57,154 nucleotides of DNA from Mesobacillus selenatarsenatis SF-1 (GCF_000813125.1 NZ_BASE01000070.1:1-57154); one strand, 5' to 3'. Counted from the stretch's first letter, positions 45,791 through 56,337 are shown. Numbers and translations are program-made. The notes: a model not told the origin generated them from the sequence alone.

Positions 45791-45799
45791 ATTGTATCA
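45791..45799 (-). promoter_or_regulatory. extended -10 upstream of gltX
   Basis: The minus strand reads TGATACAAT, a TG-extended -10, about 30 bases before the gltX start. The -35 is poor. Confidence 0.4.
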
Positions 45800-45844
45800 C
45801 TATCGATATATAAAGCGGAAGTGGCTTATCAAGCTGCCTGCGAT

Positions 45845-46327
45845 TTATTTCTCAGTCTGCTTTAACAACACGGTTGCCTGGGAAGCGATACCTTCTCCCC
45901 GCCCCGGGAAACCAAGCTTTTCTGTTGTTGTCGCCTTGACGTTCACCTGGTCAGGGGCGCCTTCCAATAAGCCTGCAATCCTTTCACGCATGGCTTCGAT
46001 ATGCGGTGCCATCTTAGGCTGCTGTGCGATAATCGTGCAGTCAATGTTAACAAGCTCGTATCCTTTATCCTTCACAATCTTCCATACATGTTCAAGCAAT
46101 TTAGCTGAATCAGCGTCCTTGAATTCAGGATCAGTATCCGGGAAATGTCTGCCGATGTCTCCTTCGCCGATTGCTCCAAGGCATGCATCAGCTACCGTAT
46201 GTAAAAGCACATCGGCATCAGAGTGGCCAAGAAGCCCCTTTTCATATGGAATCGTGATTCCGCCAATGATCAGCGGCCTGCCCTCGGTCAATTGATGTAC
46301 ATCGAAACCTTGTCCAATACGAAACAT
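45845..46327 (-). CDS. ispF: 2-C-methyl-D-erythritol 2,4-cyclodiphosphate synthase
   Basis: Fifth step of the MEP isoprenoid pathway. The 160-residue protein has the metal ligands Asp9, His11 and His43 ([19 protein letters not shown]) and the ending pattern [20 protein letters not shown]. It follows ispD by 42 bases, the common Gram-positive pair. Confidence 0.97.
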   Translation of the reverse strand: MFRIGQGFDVHQLTEGRPLIIGGITIPYEKGLLGHSDADVLLHTVADACLGAIGEGDIGRHFPDTDPEFKDADSAKLLEHVWKIVKDKGYELVNIDCTIIAQQPKMAPHIEAMRERIAGLLEGAPDQVNVKATTTEKLGFPGRGEGIASQATVLLKQTEK

Positions 46328-46369
46328 AATGAATTACTCCTTTTAAAGTTGCTGGGTTTATATACTCTA

Positions 46370-47065
46370 TCAAACACCTGATTCCTTCCGCTTGCGCAGA
46401 ATCGCTTCGGCAAAATATAAATCTTCTGGTGTTGTCAGCTTAATATTATCATAGTCCCCTTCAATGATGCTGACATGATGTGGGATCCGTTCGACTAGGC
46501 TTGATTCATCTGTACCGATGAATTGCTCCCTCATTGCCTTGTTATGGGCCTCAAGCAATACGGAAGCACGGAAAGCCTGAGGGGTCTGGACTGACCACAA
46601 GCTTGAACGCTCAACTGTTTCAGCTACCCTGCCGTCGTCCGCTTTCTTGATGGTATCTTTAACAGGAACAGCCACGATTGCCCCGCCATCCTTGCTAGCG
46701 GCCTCCACGAGATTGCGGATGGTTTCTAGTCTGATGAATGGACGGGCAGCATCATGGACCAGCACGACCCCATCGATTGAATGGACTGCCCTCAGCCCGT
46801 TATATACACTGTCCTGGCGTTCCTTGCCGCCAGTGACAAGCGAAGATACTTTATGTATACCATATTCCTTCAATAAAGACTTAAACTCTTGCTCATCACT
46901 CGGGTTAATGGCTAGAATGATGCCTGAACATTCAGCATCTGCTTCAAACACCCTAAGTGTATGGATCAGGATCGGGACACCTTCCAAAGTGAGCAGCAAC
47001 TTGTTTTTTCCTGCTCCCATTCTTTTTCCCTGACCCGCAGCCGGAATAATGACCTGATAAGGCAT
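46370..47065 (-). CDS. ispD: 2-C-methyl-D-erythritol 4-phosphate cytidylyltransferase
   Basis: Third step of the MEP pathway (CTP + MEP). The 231-residue protein has the nucleotide-binding start VIIPAAGQGKRMGAGKNKLL, VLVHDAARPF and a Gln-Ala-Phe (TPQAF) motif. It lies downstream of yacL but separated from it by 470 bases of repeats and hairpins. Confidence 0.97.
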   Translation of the reverse strand: MPYQVIIPAAGQGKRMGAGKNKLLLTLEGVPILIHTLRVFEADAECSGIILAINPSDEQEFKSLLKEYGIHKVSSLVTGGKERQDSVYNGLRAVHSIDGVVLVHDAARPFIRLETIRNLVEAASKDGGAIVAVPVKDTIKKADDGRVAETVERSSLWSVQTPQAFRASVLLEAHNKAMREQFIGTDESSLVERIPHHVSIIEGDYDNIKLTTPEDLYFAEAILRKRKESGV

Positions 47066-47088
47066 GACGAAAAACTCCTATCTCCATT

Positions 47089-47325
47089 GAAAAGCGCAAG
47101 CGCCTTGATCAGCCCCGACAAGCGCTGGAGGGCCTGACAGTAAAGTCGTTCTTGACTTTATTGGCAGGACCGAAATCGAAATGTGTAGCCGACTGCCCAG
47201 AAACGCAGAAACTGGAGACTCCGACAAAGAAGCGTTTTTTGCTTCTGCCGGCGGAGTTGAAGTTTCGGAGTTTCTAGGAGGCGAACTAGACAAGCGACTC
47301 GAGGGGCTAGGCGCTGGAGCTAGAC
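47089..47325 (+). repeat. foldback repeat R3 (long form with nested insert)
   Basis: Begins GAAAAGCGCAAGCGCC and ends GGCGCTGGAGCTAGAC. The head-tail stem is AGCGCC/GGCGCT and the central hairpin is TAAAGTC/GACTTTA. Compared with R2 it is interrupted after GGACCGAA by about 119 bp (47175-47293) and then resumes with GCGACTCGAGGGGC. Confidence 0.9.
47175..47293 (+). repeat. divergent foldback repeat nested in R3
   Basis: The insert follows the same plan as its host: CTGGAG, a central hairpin (AGAAGC/GCTTCT around a T-run), a GGCGGAG segment, TTTCTAGG and a GAACTAGAC tail. Its own outer stems are AGAAAC/GTTTCT and ACTCCG/CGGAGT. The sequence differs at most stem positions, so it looks like a distant relative rather than a recent copy. 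Confidence 0.75.
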
Positions 47326-47367
47326 ACTAATCTAAGTTAAAAAAGTAATACTCTCTTATTTAGGTAC

Positions 47368-47415
47368 GAAAAGCGCAAGCGCCTTGGTCAGCACACACAA
47401 GTGCTAGAGCTAGAC
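47368..47415 (+). repeat. foldback repeat R4 (short form)
   Basis: A 48-bp unit with head GAAAAGCGCAAGCGCC and tail AGAGCTAGAC; AGCAC/GTGCT pair across a short loop. It lacks the central hairpin. Confidence 0.8.
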
Positions 47416-47442
47416 ATTTCTATAAGTGTAATACATATAAAC

Positions 47443-47534
47443 GGGCAGTCGAGGCCCTGCTTCACGCCTTCAATGAGTCAATGAAGGAAGCGGGAATCAA
47501 CTGCCCATAAAGGCTTGGTCCATCCGGGGATGGA
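47443..47534 (-). other. two tandem hairpins after yacL
   Basis: Directly after the yacL stop, TCCATC-CCCG-GATGGA (47519-47534) forms a perfect 6-bp hairpin. Then GGGCAGT/ACTGCCC (47500-47506, 47443-47449) closes a long stem with inner GCTTC/GAAGC and CTTCA/TGAAG pairings. No T-run follows, so it may be a 3'-end stabiliser or a non-canonical terminator. Confidence 0.6.
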
Positions 47535-48632
47535 TCAACTGATTATGCTTTTTTCCAATAGTTTCGGCTTAGCGAAAATCATCCTGCCAGCTGATGTTTG
47601 CAGCACACTTGTTACAAGTACATCGATACGCTTTCCGATATAATCGCGGCCTTCTTCGACTACGATCATTGTGCCATCATCAAGGTACGCAATGCCCTGA
47701 TTATGTTCCTTGCCATCCTTGATTACCTGAATGCTCAATTCTTCTCCAGGAAGGACAACTGGTTTTACCGCATTTGCGAGGTCATTGATATTCAGCACGG
47801 CAACCTTCTGCAATTCACATACTTTGTTCAGGTTGAAATCATTCGTGACGACAACACCATTTGTCAGCTTTGCCAGCTTTACAAGCTTGCTGTCGACTTC
47901 CTGGATGTCGTCGAAATCACCTTCATAAATCTCAACCTTGATCTTAAGTTCCTTTTGAATACGGTTAAGGATGTCCAATCCGCGTCGTCCGCGATTGCGC
48001 TTCAACACGTCAGAAGAATCAGCGATATGCTGTAATTCTTCGAGGACAAACTGCGGGATTACGATAGTGCCTTCAAGGAACCCAGTCTGGCAGATATCAG
48101 CAACCCTGCCATCAATAATCACACTTGTATCGAGTATCTTCCACTCTCTTGCACGAGTTTCTTGTTCTTTATCGGCTTCTTCTTCAGTGCCCTTCTTCTT
48201 TGACCTTGAAAATAAACCAAGCAGTTCATCACGCTTCTTGAAACCGACCTGGAATCCAAGATATCCAAATAAAAGTGTCAGAAGTGTCGGTGCGACTGTA
48301 TTCACAACAGGCACCTGGATTGCATTAAGCGCAAATCCTACTAAAAATGCCACCAGCAAACCAAAGAAAAGTCCGACACTGCCAAAGAGGACATCTGTAA
48401 TTGGTGCCTTGATCAGCGACTCTTCAGCCCACTTCACAAAATTGGTCACAGGATCTACGGCCCAAAAAGTAAGAAGATAAAAAATAAGTGCGCCCAAAAC
48501 AGCAGTAACATAAGGATTATTGATGAGAGTCATGTCTCCCGCGTTCATTAATGATAATAAATCAGGAATTAAGAATATACCAAGCGTTCCCCCAATGATC
48601 AGGAAGCAGGCTTGAATGATACGTCTTAACAT
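47535..48632 (-). CDS. yacL: PIN/TRAM domain membrane protein YacL
   Basis: A 365-residue protein with about four N-terminal membrane helices (residues 1-130), then a PIN nuclease-like domain starting around residue 168 ([20 protein letters not shown]). The acidic residues of that domain include the NDFNLNKV part. A C-terminal TRAM RNA-binding domain follows (about 295-355). It is conserved next to disA in bacilli and is a presumed membrane-anchored ribonuclease whose target is unknown. Confidence 0.92.
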   Translation of the reverse strand: MLRRIIQACFLIIGGTLGIFLIPDLLSLMNAGDMTLINNPYVTAVLGALIFYLLTFWAVDPVTNFVKWAEESLIKAPITDVLFGSVGLFFGLLVAFLVGFALNAIQVPVVNTVAPTLLTLLFGYLGFQVGFKKRDELLGLFSRSKKKGTEEEADKEQETRAREWKILDTSVIIDGRVADICQTGFLEGTIVIPQFVLEELQHIADSSDVLKRNRGRRGLDILNRIQKELKIKVEIYEGDFDDIQEVDSKLVKLAKLTNGVVVTNDFNLNKVCELQKVAVLNINDLANAVKPVVLPGEELSIQVIKDGKEHNQGIAYLDDGTMIVVEEGRDYIGKRIDVLVTSVLQTSAGRMIFAKPKLLEKSIIS

Positions 48633-48856
48633 CCTTTCACCTCCTTTTACTCATTATAAACAACTTCCAAATTTTGAAACCCTCGTAATGAAAACATTTT
48701 CTTTAAATATAAACACCCAAATGATTATACGAATTTACCCTGGCAAAGGTTACGTATTTTGTACAATTAAAATGACAAAAATACAGCAAGATTGCCATAA
48801 TCTCTATAGGAGTAAATCTCATCTTTAAAGTAGCATCGGGGCATGCATGTGTCAAT
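48633..48856. other. yacL-disA intergenic region
   Basis: AT-rich, no gene seen. A TATAAT on the minus strand (near 48724-48729) could be a -10 for yacL, but the -35 at 17 bp (TAACCT) is poor. Confidence 0.4.
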
Positions 48857-48895
48857 TAAAAGCAGGCCGCCAATGTTTGGGATTACATTTGGCGG
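48857..48895 (-). terminator. terminator overlapping the disA stop codon
   Basis: CCGCCAAATGT (48885-48895) and ACATTGGCGG (48867-48876) pair with a short loop containing most of the TAA stop, so the last disA codons form one arm. A short T-run (TTTT, 48858-48861) follows a GCCTGC gap, so strength is uncertain. Confidence 0.6.
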
Positions 48896-49956
48896 TCCGC
48901 CATCAGCTGGTCCCTGATGAGTTTAAAGCCTTCTTTGATTTTCCGGGCTCTTACTTCGCCAATGCCCTCTACATCATCCAGTTCTTCAACGGAAGCTGAA
49001 ATCATATTCTTGAATTTGCTGAAACGTTTAATCAAATTCTCAGTAATGATCATTGGCAGCCGCGGGATTTTATTCAGCATCCGATATCCTCGAGGACAGA
49101 TGAATTCATCCATATGCACATATCCCTGATGCCCGAGAAGCTTAAGGATGGTAGAATCCTCGATGACACCGGCCTTTGAAAGCTCCTGGAAACGAGCCAT
49201 CACTTCTTCTGCCTTCACTTCTGATTCTGCTGAATAATCTTTGATGACAAGCAATGCTTCTTTTTCCATTTCAGATAATAGTTCCTGCATTTGCAGCCGG
49301 ATCAGCCGGCCTTCGAGTCCGAGCTCACTCAAATATGTCAATAGCTCTGTCTTGATCCTTAATACCATTTCAAAACGATGGATAACCTGAAGCAAATCAT
49401 TATATGTAACAAGGTCCTCAAATTCGAGGATTCCCAGATTGGTAATGCTTTGTTCAAGGACGACTTTATACTTTTCCAGCGTCTGGATTGCCTGGTTCGC
49501 CTTCGTCAAGATGACACCGATTTCCTTCAAGGCATAGCGAAGGTGTCCCTGGTACAGGGTAATGACATTCCTTCGCTGGGAAATTGCGATAACGAGTGCC
49601 TTCGTCTGCCTTGCTACACGTTCCGCTGTCCTGTGCCTCATCCCTGTCTCAGTAGAGGGTACTCCCGTATCAGGAGCTAACTGGGCGTTGGCGAATAAGA
49701 TTTTGCTTCCCGTCTCATTCAGGATGATTGCGCCATCCATCTTCGCCAGTTCATAGAGATAGCTGGGACTGAACCTGCAGTTGATCTCAAAACCGCCGTC
49801 GACCAGGTTTTTCACTTTCTCATTGTATCCAAACACAATTAATCCACCTGTCTTGGCCCGGAGCACATTATCGATTCCATCCCTTAGAGGCGTACCTGGA
49901 GCGATAAATTGAAGGATTTCACCTAACCCTTTTTCTTCAAGCTCTTTGTGTTCCAA
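48883..49956 (-). CDS. disA: DNA integrity scanning diadenylate cyclase DisA
   Basis: DisA scans DNA and makes cyclic di-AMP; in B. subtilis it pauses at lesions and delays sporulation. The 357 residues have the DAC domain (1 to about 150) with the catalytic DGA (KMDGAIIL) and RHR ([10 protein letters not shown]) motifs, a helical spine, and a C-terminal helix-hairpin-helix DNA-binding domain ([17 protein letters not shown]). It starts 4 bases after radA ends. Confidence 0.97.
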   Translation of the reverse strand: MEHKELEEKGLGEILQFIAPGTPLRDGIDNVLRAKTGGLIVFGYNEKVKNLVDGGFEINCRFSPSYLYELAKMDGAIILNETGSKILFANAQLAPDTGVPSTETGMRHRTAERVARQTKALVIAISQRRNVITLYQGHLRYALKEIGVILTKANQAIQTLEKYKVVLEQSITNLGILEFEDLVTYNDLLQVIHRFEMVLRIKTELLTYLSELGLEGRLIRLQMQELLSEMEKEALLVIKDYSAESEVKAEEVMARFQELSKAGVIEDSTILKLLGHQGYVHMDEFICPRGYRMLNKIPRLPMIITENLIKRFSKFKNMISASVEELDDVEGIGEVRARKIKEGFKLIRDQLMADRQM

Positions 49957-49960
49957 TCCA

Positions 49961-51340
49961 TCAACCTCCCAAGGTGACTTTTAATGCATGGCTGACAGAT
50001 GATACCCCGATAAGCTCAACACCCCGTGGAGGAGTCCATCCGCCAAGATTATTCTCCGGTAAAATAATTCTTTCAAAGCCAAGCTTCGCCGCTTCCTGGA
50101 CGCGCTGTTCAATCCTCGAGACTCTCCTTACTTCCCCAGTCAGACCCACCTCGCCAATGATACAATCAGTAGCGCGGGTCGGTTTATCCCTGAAGCTTGA
50201 AGCAATGCTAACAGCCACCGCAAGATCGATTGCCGGTTCATCCAGCTTCACTCCGCCGGCGACCTTCAAATAAGCATCCTGGTTAGCCAGCAGCAACCCT
50301 ACACGCTTCTCCAGCACCGCCATCAGCAGCGACACGCGGTTATGGTCGATTCCGGTAGCCATCCGCCTTGGGTTCCCGAAGCTTGTTGGCGAGATCAACG
50401 CCTGGATTTCAACCAATACTGGTCGTGTTCCTTCCATCGAGGCTACAACCGTTGAACCTGAAGCTCCCTGGGATCTTTCCTCTAAAAAAATTTCCGAGGG
50501 GTTTGCCACTTCTTCAAGACCCATTTCCTTCATCTCGAAAATACCCATTTCATTCGTGGAGCCGAAACGGTTTTTGACAGCCCGGAGGATTCTGTACGTA
50601 TGGTGCCTTTCCCCTTCAAAATATAGAACTGTATCGACCATATGCTCTAGCAGTCTTGGTCCGGCGATAGAGCCTTCCTTTGTGACATGGCCAACGATAA
50701 AAATCGCGATCCCCTTTGTTTTCCCAATCCTCATTAACTCAGCTGTACATTCCCTTACCTGTGACACGCTCCCCGGGGCAGAGGTCACTTCCGGGTGGAA
50801 TATGGTCTGGATTGAGTCCACTATGACAAAATCCGGGTTTGTATTTTCAATTGTCAGGCTGATTTCTTGTAGATTTGTTTCCGAATAAACAAGCAGGTTA
50901 TCCGATGTTACTCCAAGACGGTCTGCGCGCAGCTTCGTTTGCCTCATCGACTCCTCACCTGAAATATATAGGACTGAATGAGCCTTTTTCGCCAGCTGGT
51001 AAGATACCTGAAGCAAAAGCGTCGATTTACCGATACCAGGGTCCCCGCCAATCAACACAAGCGAACCCCTGACAACGCCGCCGCCAAGTACGCGGTTCAA
51101 CTCATTCAAGTCTGTCGTAATCCGCGGCTCGCTGATTGTTTCAATACTGGTGATCGGAGTCGCCTTTGCGGCAACACCCGTATTCCCTGTGTTGGCAAAC
51201 GCTCCTCTTCTTGTCGAGCCAGTGCTTTCCACTTCCTCGACCATCTTATTCCATTGCCCGCATCCCGGGCATTTCCCCATCCATTTCGGAGATTCATAGC
51301 CGCATTCCTGGCACATGAACTTTGTTTTTCTTTTTGCCAT
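49961..51340 (-). CDS. radA: DNA repair protein RadA
   Basis: RadA (Sms) is a helicase that helps branch migration in recombination. The 459-residue protein has a zinc finger (Cys10, Cys13, Cys24, Cys27), Walker [11 protein letters not shown] (98-107), the RadA motif KNRFG ([13 protein letters not shown]) and a Lon-protease-like C-terminal domain. A gap of 364 bases and a strong terminator separate it from clpC, whereas in B. subtilis the two are close. Confidence 0.97.
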   Translation of the reverse strand: MAKRKTKFMCQECGYESPKWMGKCPGCGQWNKMVEEVESTGSTRRGAFANTGNTGVAAKATPITSIETISEPRITTDLNELNRVLGGGVVRGSLVLIGGDPGIGKSTLLLQVSYQLAKKAHSVLYISGEESMRQTKLRADRLGVTSDNLLVYSETNLQEISLTIENTNPDFVIVDSIQTIFHPEVTSAPGSVSQVRECTAELMRIGKTKGIAIFIVGHVTKEGSIAGPRLLEHMVDTVLYFEGERHHTYRILRAVKNRFGSTNEMGIFEMKEMGLEEVANPSEIFLEERSQGASGSTVVASMEGTRPVLVEIQALISPTSFGNPRRMATGIDHNRVSLLMAVLEKRVGLLLANQDAYLKVAGGVKLDEPAIDLAVAVSIASSFRDKPTRATDCIIGEVGLTGEVRRVSRIEQRVQEAAKLGFERIILPENNLGGWTPPRGVELIGVSSVSHALKVTLGG

Positions 51341-51446
51341 TTTCTTAGCCTCTCAATAAAAAAGTTATTATCTTTATAATAAAGCCAAACAAGTAATAAA
51401 AGAAATGATAGCGACTGAAGTACCTATGTATTTTTTTCTACTAGGC

Positions 51447-51566
51447 TTATTTGAGGTCATGAATCAACATGTATACTTCTTCAATTAAATTATGTTCATA
51501 TCCAGATGCCGCAATTCCAACTTTTTTTTCAGAAAGGCTGTTTTCTTGCAAATCAGCTTCCGCAAC
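51447..51566 (-). pseudogene. possible 39-codon gene remnant
   Basis: An open frame ending in TAA at 51447 encodes a plausible charged peptide (VAEADLQENSLSEKKVGIAA, then ASGYEHNLIEEVYMLI) and stops upstream at an in-frame TAG just before 51566. The frame continues past that TAG as further hydrophobic codons. There is no start codon with a ribosome site. It reads like a degraded protein end, but no family is recognised; chance is possible. Confidence 0.3.
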
Positions 51567-51643
51567 CTAAATAGGCACCGGGATTCTTACGAGGGATTGT
51601 GCAAATAAAACTTGTGAAACCAAATTGAATAATAAGTTATTAG

Positions 51644-51685
51644 AAAAAAAGGGGTACACGTATTTTTAGTACGTATACCCCTTTT
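51644..51685 (-). terminator. terminator after clpC
   Basis: A nearly perfect 12-bp stem GGGGTATACGTA/TACGTGTACCCC flanked by AAAA and seven T, about 20 bases after the clpC stop. It closes the ctsR operon. Confidence 0.95.
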
Positions 51686-51704
51686 GATAACATGTTAAGC
51701 CATT

Positions 51705-54143
51705 TTAAACTTTTGTCGATCCTTCTGGAGTCTTGACGACGAATTCGCCATTTTCAACGTCAATGACGACATTTTGCCCGGTAAGGACAGTTCCTCTGAG
51801 CAATTCTTCAGACAGCTGGTCTTCGATATGCTTCTGGATCGCCCTGCGTAACGGACGTGCGCCGTATTCCGGATCGTATCCTTCCTCGGAAATCTTCTCT
51901 TTTGCTGCCTCTGTCAGCTCTAGTGTGATTTCCTGTTCTTTCAGGCGCTTCACAAGCTGATCGGACATCAATGTCACAATTTCCTTCAAATGTGGCTTTT
52001 CAAGTGCGTGGAAGACGATGATCTCATCGATACGGTTGAGGAATTCCGGACGGAACGCCTTTTTCAGTTCTTCCATCACTTTGCCCTTCATATCTTTGTA
52101 ATCCTGTTCGCCATCCTGGATATTGAAACCAACATATTTATTCCGCTTCAACGCCTCAGCTCCGACATTGGATGTAAGGATCATGATTGTATTGCGGAAA
52201 TCGACTGTCCGGCCCTTGGAGTCAGTCAATCGGCCATCCTCTAAGACCTGCAGCAAAATGTTGAACACATCTGGATGAGCTTTTTCAATTTCATCCAGCA
52301 GGATGACGGAATATGGCTTTCTGCGGACCTTCTCAGTCAATTGGCCGCCTTCATCATATCCGACATAGCCTGGAGGTGAACCGACAAGACGTGATGTCGA
52401 ATGCTTCTCCATGTACTCGGACATATCGACGCGGATCATCGCATCTTCATCGCCAAACATGGACTCTGCCAATGCTCTTGCCAATTCTGTTTTACCAACA
52501 CCTGTTGGTCCAAGGAAGATGAATGAACCAATAGGACGTTTCGGGTCCTTCAAGCCTGCACGAGCACGCCTTACTGCCTTGGATACTGCTTTAACTGCTT
52601 CATCCTGGCCAATAACACGGGAATGAAGGATTTCCTCAAGGTTCAGCAGTTTGTCTGTTTCGGTTTGCGCAAGCTTAGAAACAGGTATATTCGTCCAGCT
52701 GGACACCACATGAGCGATGTCTTCCACTGTCACTTCACTGTTTTCCTTGCCCTGCTTTTCTTTCCATGATTTCTTCGTATTTTCAAGCTGTTCGCGAAGA
52801 CGCTGTTCTGTATCTCTTAATGAAGCAGCCTTTTCAAACTCCTGGCTTTGGACAGAAGCATCCTTCTCCTTGCGTACTTCCTCCAGCTTCACCTCAAGCT
52901 CCTTAAGGTTTGGCGGAGTGGTATAAGAGCGCAGGCGAACCTTCGAACCAGCTTCATCAATTAAGTCAATCGCTTTATCCGGCAGGAAACGGTCGGAGAT
53001 GTAGCGATCAGATAATTTTACTGCCGCATCAATTGCCTCATCTGTAATTGATACTCTGTGGTGAGCTTCATAGCGGTCACGAAGCCCCTTCAAAATTTGC
53101 ACTGACTCTTCCGCAGTTGGCTCATCAACAGTAATCGGCTGGAAACGTCGTTCTAGCGCAGCGTCTTTTTCGATGTATTTGCGGTATTCATCAAGTGTGG
53201 TCGCTCCGATACACTGAAGTTCGCCACGAGCCAATGAAGGCTTTAGGATATTGGACGCGTCAATCGCACCCTCTGCTCCTCCAGCACCGATCAGTGTATG
53301 AAGCTCATCGATGAAAAGAATGATATTTCCGGCCTGGCGAATTTCATCCATTACTTTTTTCAGACGGTCCTCAAATTCACCGCGGTACTTTGTTCCCGCA
53401 ACAACAGTTCCCATATCAAGAGTCATGACTCGCTTGTCACGGAGGATTTCCGGTACCTCGTTATTCACAATTTGCTGTGCCAATCCTTCAGCAATCGCTG
53501 TTTTACCTACACCAGGCTCCCCGATTAATACAGGGTTGTTCTTCGTCCGGCGGCTTAACACTTCAATGACACGTTGGATTTCCTTAGCACGGCCGATGAC
53601 CGGATCAAGGCTGCCTTCCCTAGCGATAGCTGTAAGGTCTCTTGCAAGGCTATCAAGTGTCGGAGTATTGGCATTAGCCGTTCCGCCTCCCTGATGACCT
53701 GAAGTTTCATTGCTTCCAAGCAGCTGTAGAACCTGTTGGCGCGCTTTGTTCAAGCTTACACCAAGGTTGTTCAGCACTCTTGCAGCCACGCCCTCTCCCT
53801 CACGGATCAATCCGAGAAGGATATGTTCTGTGCCGACATAGGAATGGCCCAACTTCCTTGCCTCATCCATGGAAAGCTCGATGACCTTTTTAGCTCTAGG
53901 TGTATAGTGGATTGTCTGGGAAGTTTCCTGGCCGCGGCCAATCAGGTTTTCAACTTCCTTCTGGATTTTCTCCGCTCCAAGCCCTAGTCCATAAAGCGCC
54001 TTTGCCGCAATGCCCTCTCCCTCACGCACAAGGCCAAGCAAGATGTGTTCTGTACCGATATTGTTATGTCCAAGGCGGATTGCCTCTTCCTGTGCGAGTG
54101 CCAATACTTTTTGTGCCCTCTCGGTAAATCGTCCAAACATCAT
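51705..54143 (-). CDS. clpC: ATP-dependent Clp protease ATP-binding subunit ClpC
   Basis: ClpC unfolds proteins for ClpP, using adaptors such as MecA and McsB. The 812-residue Hsp100 protein has a double N-domain (1 to about 145, two [15 protein letters not shown]-type repeats), AAA1 with GEPGVGKT, a middle domain carrying a UVR motif ([18 protein letters not shown]), and AAA2 with [10 protein letters not shown]-terminal D2 region follows. The ClpP-binding loop region near KYVGFN is present. It is the last gene of the CtsR operon, 4 bases after mcsB. Confidence 0.98.
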   Translation of the reverse strand: MMFGRFTERAQKVLALAQEEAIRLGHNNIGTEHILLGLVREGEGIAAKALYGLGLGAEKIQKEVENLIGRGQETSQTIHYTPRAKKVIELSMDEARKLGHSYVGTEHILLGLIREGEGVAARVLNNLGVSLNKARQQVLQLLGSNETSGHQGGGTANANTPTLDSLARDLTAIAREGSLDPVIGRAKEIQRVIEVLSRRTKNNPVLIGEPGVGKTAIAEGLAQQIVNNEVPEILRDKRVMTLDMGTVVAGTKYRGEFEDRLKKVMDEIRQAGNIILFIDELHTLIGAGGAEGAIDASNILKPSLARGELQCIGATTLDEYRKYIEKDAALERRFQPITVDEPTAEESVQILKGLRDRYEAHHRVSITDEAIDAAVKLSDRYISDRFLPDKAIDLIDEAGSKVRLRSYTTPPNLKELEVKLEEVRKEKDASVQSQEFEKAASLRDTEQRLREQLENTKKSWKEKQGKENSEVTVEDIAHVVSSWTNIPVSKLAQTETDKLLNLEEILHSRVIGQDEAVKAVSKAVRRARAGLKDPKRPIGSFIFLGPTGVGKTELARALAESMFGDEDAMIRVDMSEYMEKHSTSRLVGSPPGYVGYDEGGQLTEKVRRKPYSVILLDEIEKAHPDVFNILLQVLEDGRLTDSKGRTVDFRNTIMILTSNVGAEALKRNKYVGFNIQDGEQDYKDMKGKVMEELKKAFRPEFLNRIDEIIVFHALEKPHLKEIVTLMSDQLVKRLKEQEITLELTEAAKEKISEEGYDPEYGARPLRRAIQKHIEDQLSEELLRGTVLTGQNVVIDVENGEFVVKTPEGSTKV

Positions 54144-54147
54144 AAGA

Positions 54148-55230
54148 TCATCCTCCTGACTCGTCTTTTGTTTCCATTTTCAATCGTTCTCTTATTAAAG
54201 CAGCCCTGCGGATATCCCGTTCATTCGGTCTTAATGGTCCTCCCGCATATTGCTGCAAAAACCCAGGCTGAGTTAATATCATCAATTCATTCAGTATCGA
54301 TTTTGATATATTTTTTATAAAGCCCATATCTATACCTAGCCTTAAATCAGAAAGGCAGCGGGCGGCTTCCTTCGTTTCGATGATTCTGCTATTGGCAAGT
54401 GTCCCATATGATCGAAACACTCTGTCTTCTAATTGTATGTTCGAAGTCTTCGCTAATGCTTCCCGCGCTGACCTTTCCTGAGATATAATCTGGCTTACGA
54501 CACTTTTTAAATCGTCTACGATGTCCTCTTCCGATTTTCCGAGTGTAATTTGGTTCGAAATTTGAAAAATATTGCCGAGCGCTTCACTGCCCTCGCCGTA
54601 AATACCTCTTACCACCAAACCAAGCTGATTAATCGCCGGGACAATCCTGTTCATTTGCTGTGTCAAAACAAGACCAGGCAGGTGCATCATCACCGATGCC
54701 CTCAGGCCCGTACCCACATTAGTAGGACAACTGGTCAAATAGCCGAACTTCTCATCAAACGCATAATTGACATAGTCCTCAAGCCAGTCATCGATCTCAT
54801 TGGCAGTCTTTAGTGCTTCACTTAGCTGGAAGCCAGGGAATAAACACTGAATCCTGATGTGGTCTTCCTCATTGATCATGATGCTCACTTCTTCATTTTC
54901 AGATAGAAGGACTGCACCATGAACGGAGTTTTCTGCCAGATTCGGACTGATCAGATGTTTCTCAACTAACACCCTTTTCTGCAAAGGCGGAATTTCATCC
55001 ATTTTGATCATTTCCAACTGACCGAAGGCAGCTATTGATGTATTACTGGCACGCTCCATGATCGTACCTACCACTGCTTCCGCCTCTCCATTGGTGAACA
55101 GCGTCGGAAAGTTATATTCATCAAGATTCCTTGCAAAACGGATGCGAGAGCTAAGGACGATATCTGAATCAGGTCCATCATCACTCATCCAGGAGCTGAC
55201 AGCCTGATTGATAAACTTCTCCAATGACAA
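54148..55230 (-). CDS. mcsB: protein arginine kinase McsB
   Basis: McsB phosphorylates arginines, marks proteins for ClpCP and inactivates CtsR during heat stress. The 360-residue protein has the guanido kinase fold with [14 protein letters not shown] at the start and the catalytic loop [20 protein letters not shown]. It is the normal family length. Cotranscribed with mcsA 3 bases upstream and clpC 4 bases downstream. Confidence 0.97.
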   Translation of the reverse strand: MSLEKFINQAVSSWMSDDGPDSDIVLSSRIRFARNLDEYNFPTLFTNGEAEAVVGTIMERASNTSIAAFGQLEMIKMDEIPPLQKRVLVEKHLISPNLAENSVHGAVLLSENEEVSIMINEEDHIRIQCLFPGFQLSEALKTANEIDDWLEDYVNYAFDEKFGYLTSCPTNVGTGLRASVMMHLPGLVLTQQMNRIVPAINQLGLVVRGIYGEGSEALGNIFQISNQITLGKSEEDIVDDLKSVVSQIISQERSAREALAKTSNIQLEDRVFRSYGTLANSRIIETKEAARCLSDLRLGIDMGFIKNISKSILNELMILTQPGFLQQYAGGPLRPNERDIRRAALIRERLKMETKDESGG

Positions 55231-55233
55231 AGG

Positions 55234-55779
55234 CTACTCCCCTCCCTCTTGACCTGCTGACAATTTCCTTTCAAGTTCCCTGATCTGGTCCCTTGTCTCA
55301 GCAGCCTTTTCAAATTCCTCTGCAGAAATCAGGCTTTTCATAGTTTGCTTAAGCTGATCGATTGTCTTCCTTACATGAAGGTCCCCGCCGACTCTTTTAG
55401 GGATTTTCCCATTATGCATGGAATTACCACTATGGAGCCTCCTTACAATCGGGGTCAACTGTTCGCGAAAAGCATCATAGCAAGTCGCACAGCCAAACCG
55501 GCCTACTTTCACAAACTGCGGAAACGACATCGAACATTGCGGGCACTGGGCAACTTGCTCAGCTTCAAATTCTTTTTTCTGTTCCGGAAAAGCAGGTTCC
55601 ATATTCAATAATCCGGCAAGTAAGCTATTGATAGAAAAAGCAGGGCCGTTGTTCATCATAAACAGTTCGCCTTTTTCTTGTGCACATATTTCACACAAGT
55701 GCAATTCTGTTTTTTCACCATTTGAATAATTCGTGAAGTGCAGCGTTGCCGGCCTTTGATTACACTCTTGGCAGATCAT
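55234..55779 (-). CDS. mcsA: McsA, activator of McsB
   Basis: McsA is a zinc protein that activates McsB and modulates CtsR. The 181 residues have four CxxC pairs (Cys3/Cys6, Cys29/Cys32, Cys79/Cys82, Cys97/Cys100) and a C-terminal UVR domain (about 136-172, SAEEFEKAAETRDQIRELER). Confidence 0.96.
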   Translation of the reverse strand: MICQECNQRPATLHFTNYSNGEKTELHLCEICAQEKGELFMMNNGPAFSINSLLAGLLNMEPAFPEQKKEFEAEQVAQCPQCSMSFPQFVKVGRFGCATCYDAFREQLTPIVRRLHSGNSMHNGKIPKRVGGDLHVRKTIDQLKQTMKSLISAEEFEKAAETRDQIRELERKLSAGQEGGE

Positions 55780-55806
55780 GCCCTCACCTCTTTATCTGCT
55801 TTGATA

Positions 55807-56268
55807 TTATTTATACTTCAACGCCATCAGCATGGCCTTCAACATTCTCGCACGCAGTTCATCACGCTGCGGCAGCTCTATATACAGGACAGACCTGTCG
55901 AGCACACTCAGCATGATTTTTGCCTCGCGGTCAGTCACTACATCTTCCTCTACTAGGCGGAAGATGACATGCTCAGCGCTGCTTTGCGAAATTCGAATCT
56001 GAATCAAAGACAGTAAGTCATCAATCAAATGTGCATGATCATAAGCCTGGACTTTGATGATACGGATGTAGCCGCCGCCACCCCGTTTACTCTCAACAAG
56101 ATAGCCCCGTTCAATCGTGAACCTTGTATTGATGACATAATTGATCTGGGACGGCACGCACTGAAATTTATCGGCGATCTCACTTCGCTTAATTTCAACG
56201 ATGTCTTTATCGCTCATTTCTAAAACCTGCTTAAGGTAATGTTCTATGATGTCCGATATATTCCTCAC
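55807..56268 (-). CDS. ctsR: transcriptional repressor CtsR
   Basis: CtsR represses heat-shock genes (clpC, clpE, clpP) by binding tandem heptads. The GTG at 56268 after GGGGGAGG gives a 153-residue protein (then Arg-Asn-Ile-Ser-Asp-Ile-Ile-Glu), the family length; the longer upstream frame runs through the operator and is rejected. It shows the DNA-binding N-domain FQCVPSQINYVINTRF with the Gly-rich wing ESKRGGGGYIRI, and the C-terminal DRSVLYIELPQRDELRARML. Confidence 0.97.
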   Translation of the reverse strand: MRNISDIIEHYLKQVLEMSDKDIVEIKRSEIADKFQCVPSQINYVINTRFTIERGYLVESKRGGGGYIRIIKVQAYDHAHLIDDLLSLIQIRISQSSAEHVIFRLVEEDVVTDREAKIMLSVLDRSVLYIELPQRDELRARMLKAMLMALKYK

Positions 56269-56288
56269 TAAACCTCCCCCAATCTGAC

Positions 56289-56305
56289 TTTGACTATATT
56301 TGACT
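56289..56305 (-). promoter_or_regulatory. CtsR operator
   Basis: The minus strand reads AGTCAAATATAGTCAAA, two perfect CtsR heptads with a 3-base spacer, between the -10 and the ctsR start. It provides autorepression of ctsR-mcsA-mcsB-clpC. Confidence 0.95.
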
Positions 56306-56308
56306 TTA

Positions 56309-56337
56309 ATTATACAAAAAACTTTTTTTCGTTGCAA
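56309..56337 (-). promoter_or_regulatory. sigma-A promoter of the ctsR operon
   Basis: TTGCAA (56332-56337), 17-bp spacer, TATAAT (56309-56314), with the CtsR box just downstream. Confidence 0.85.
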
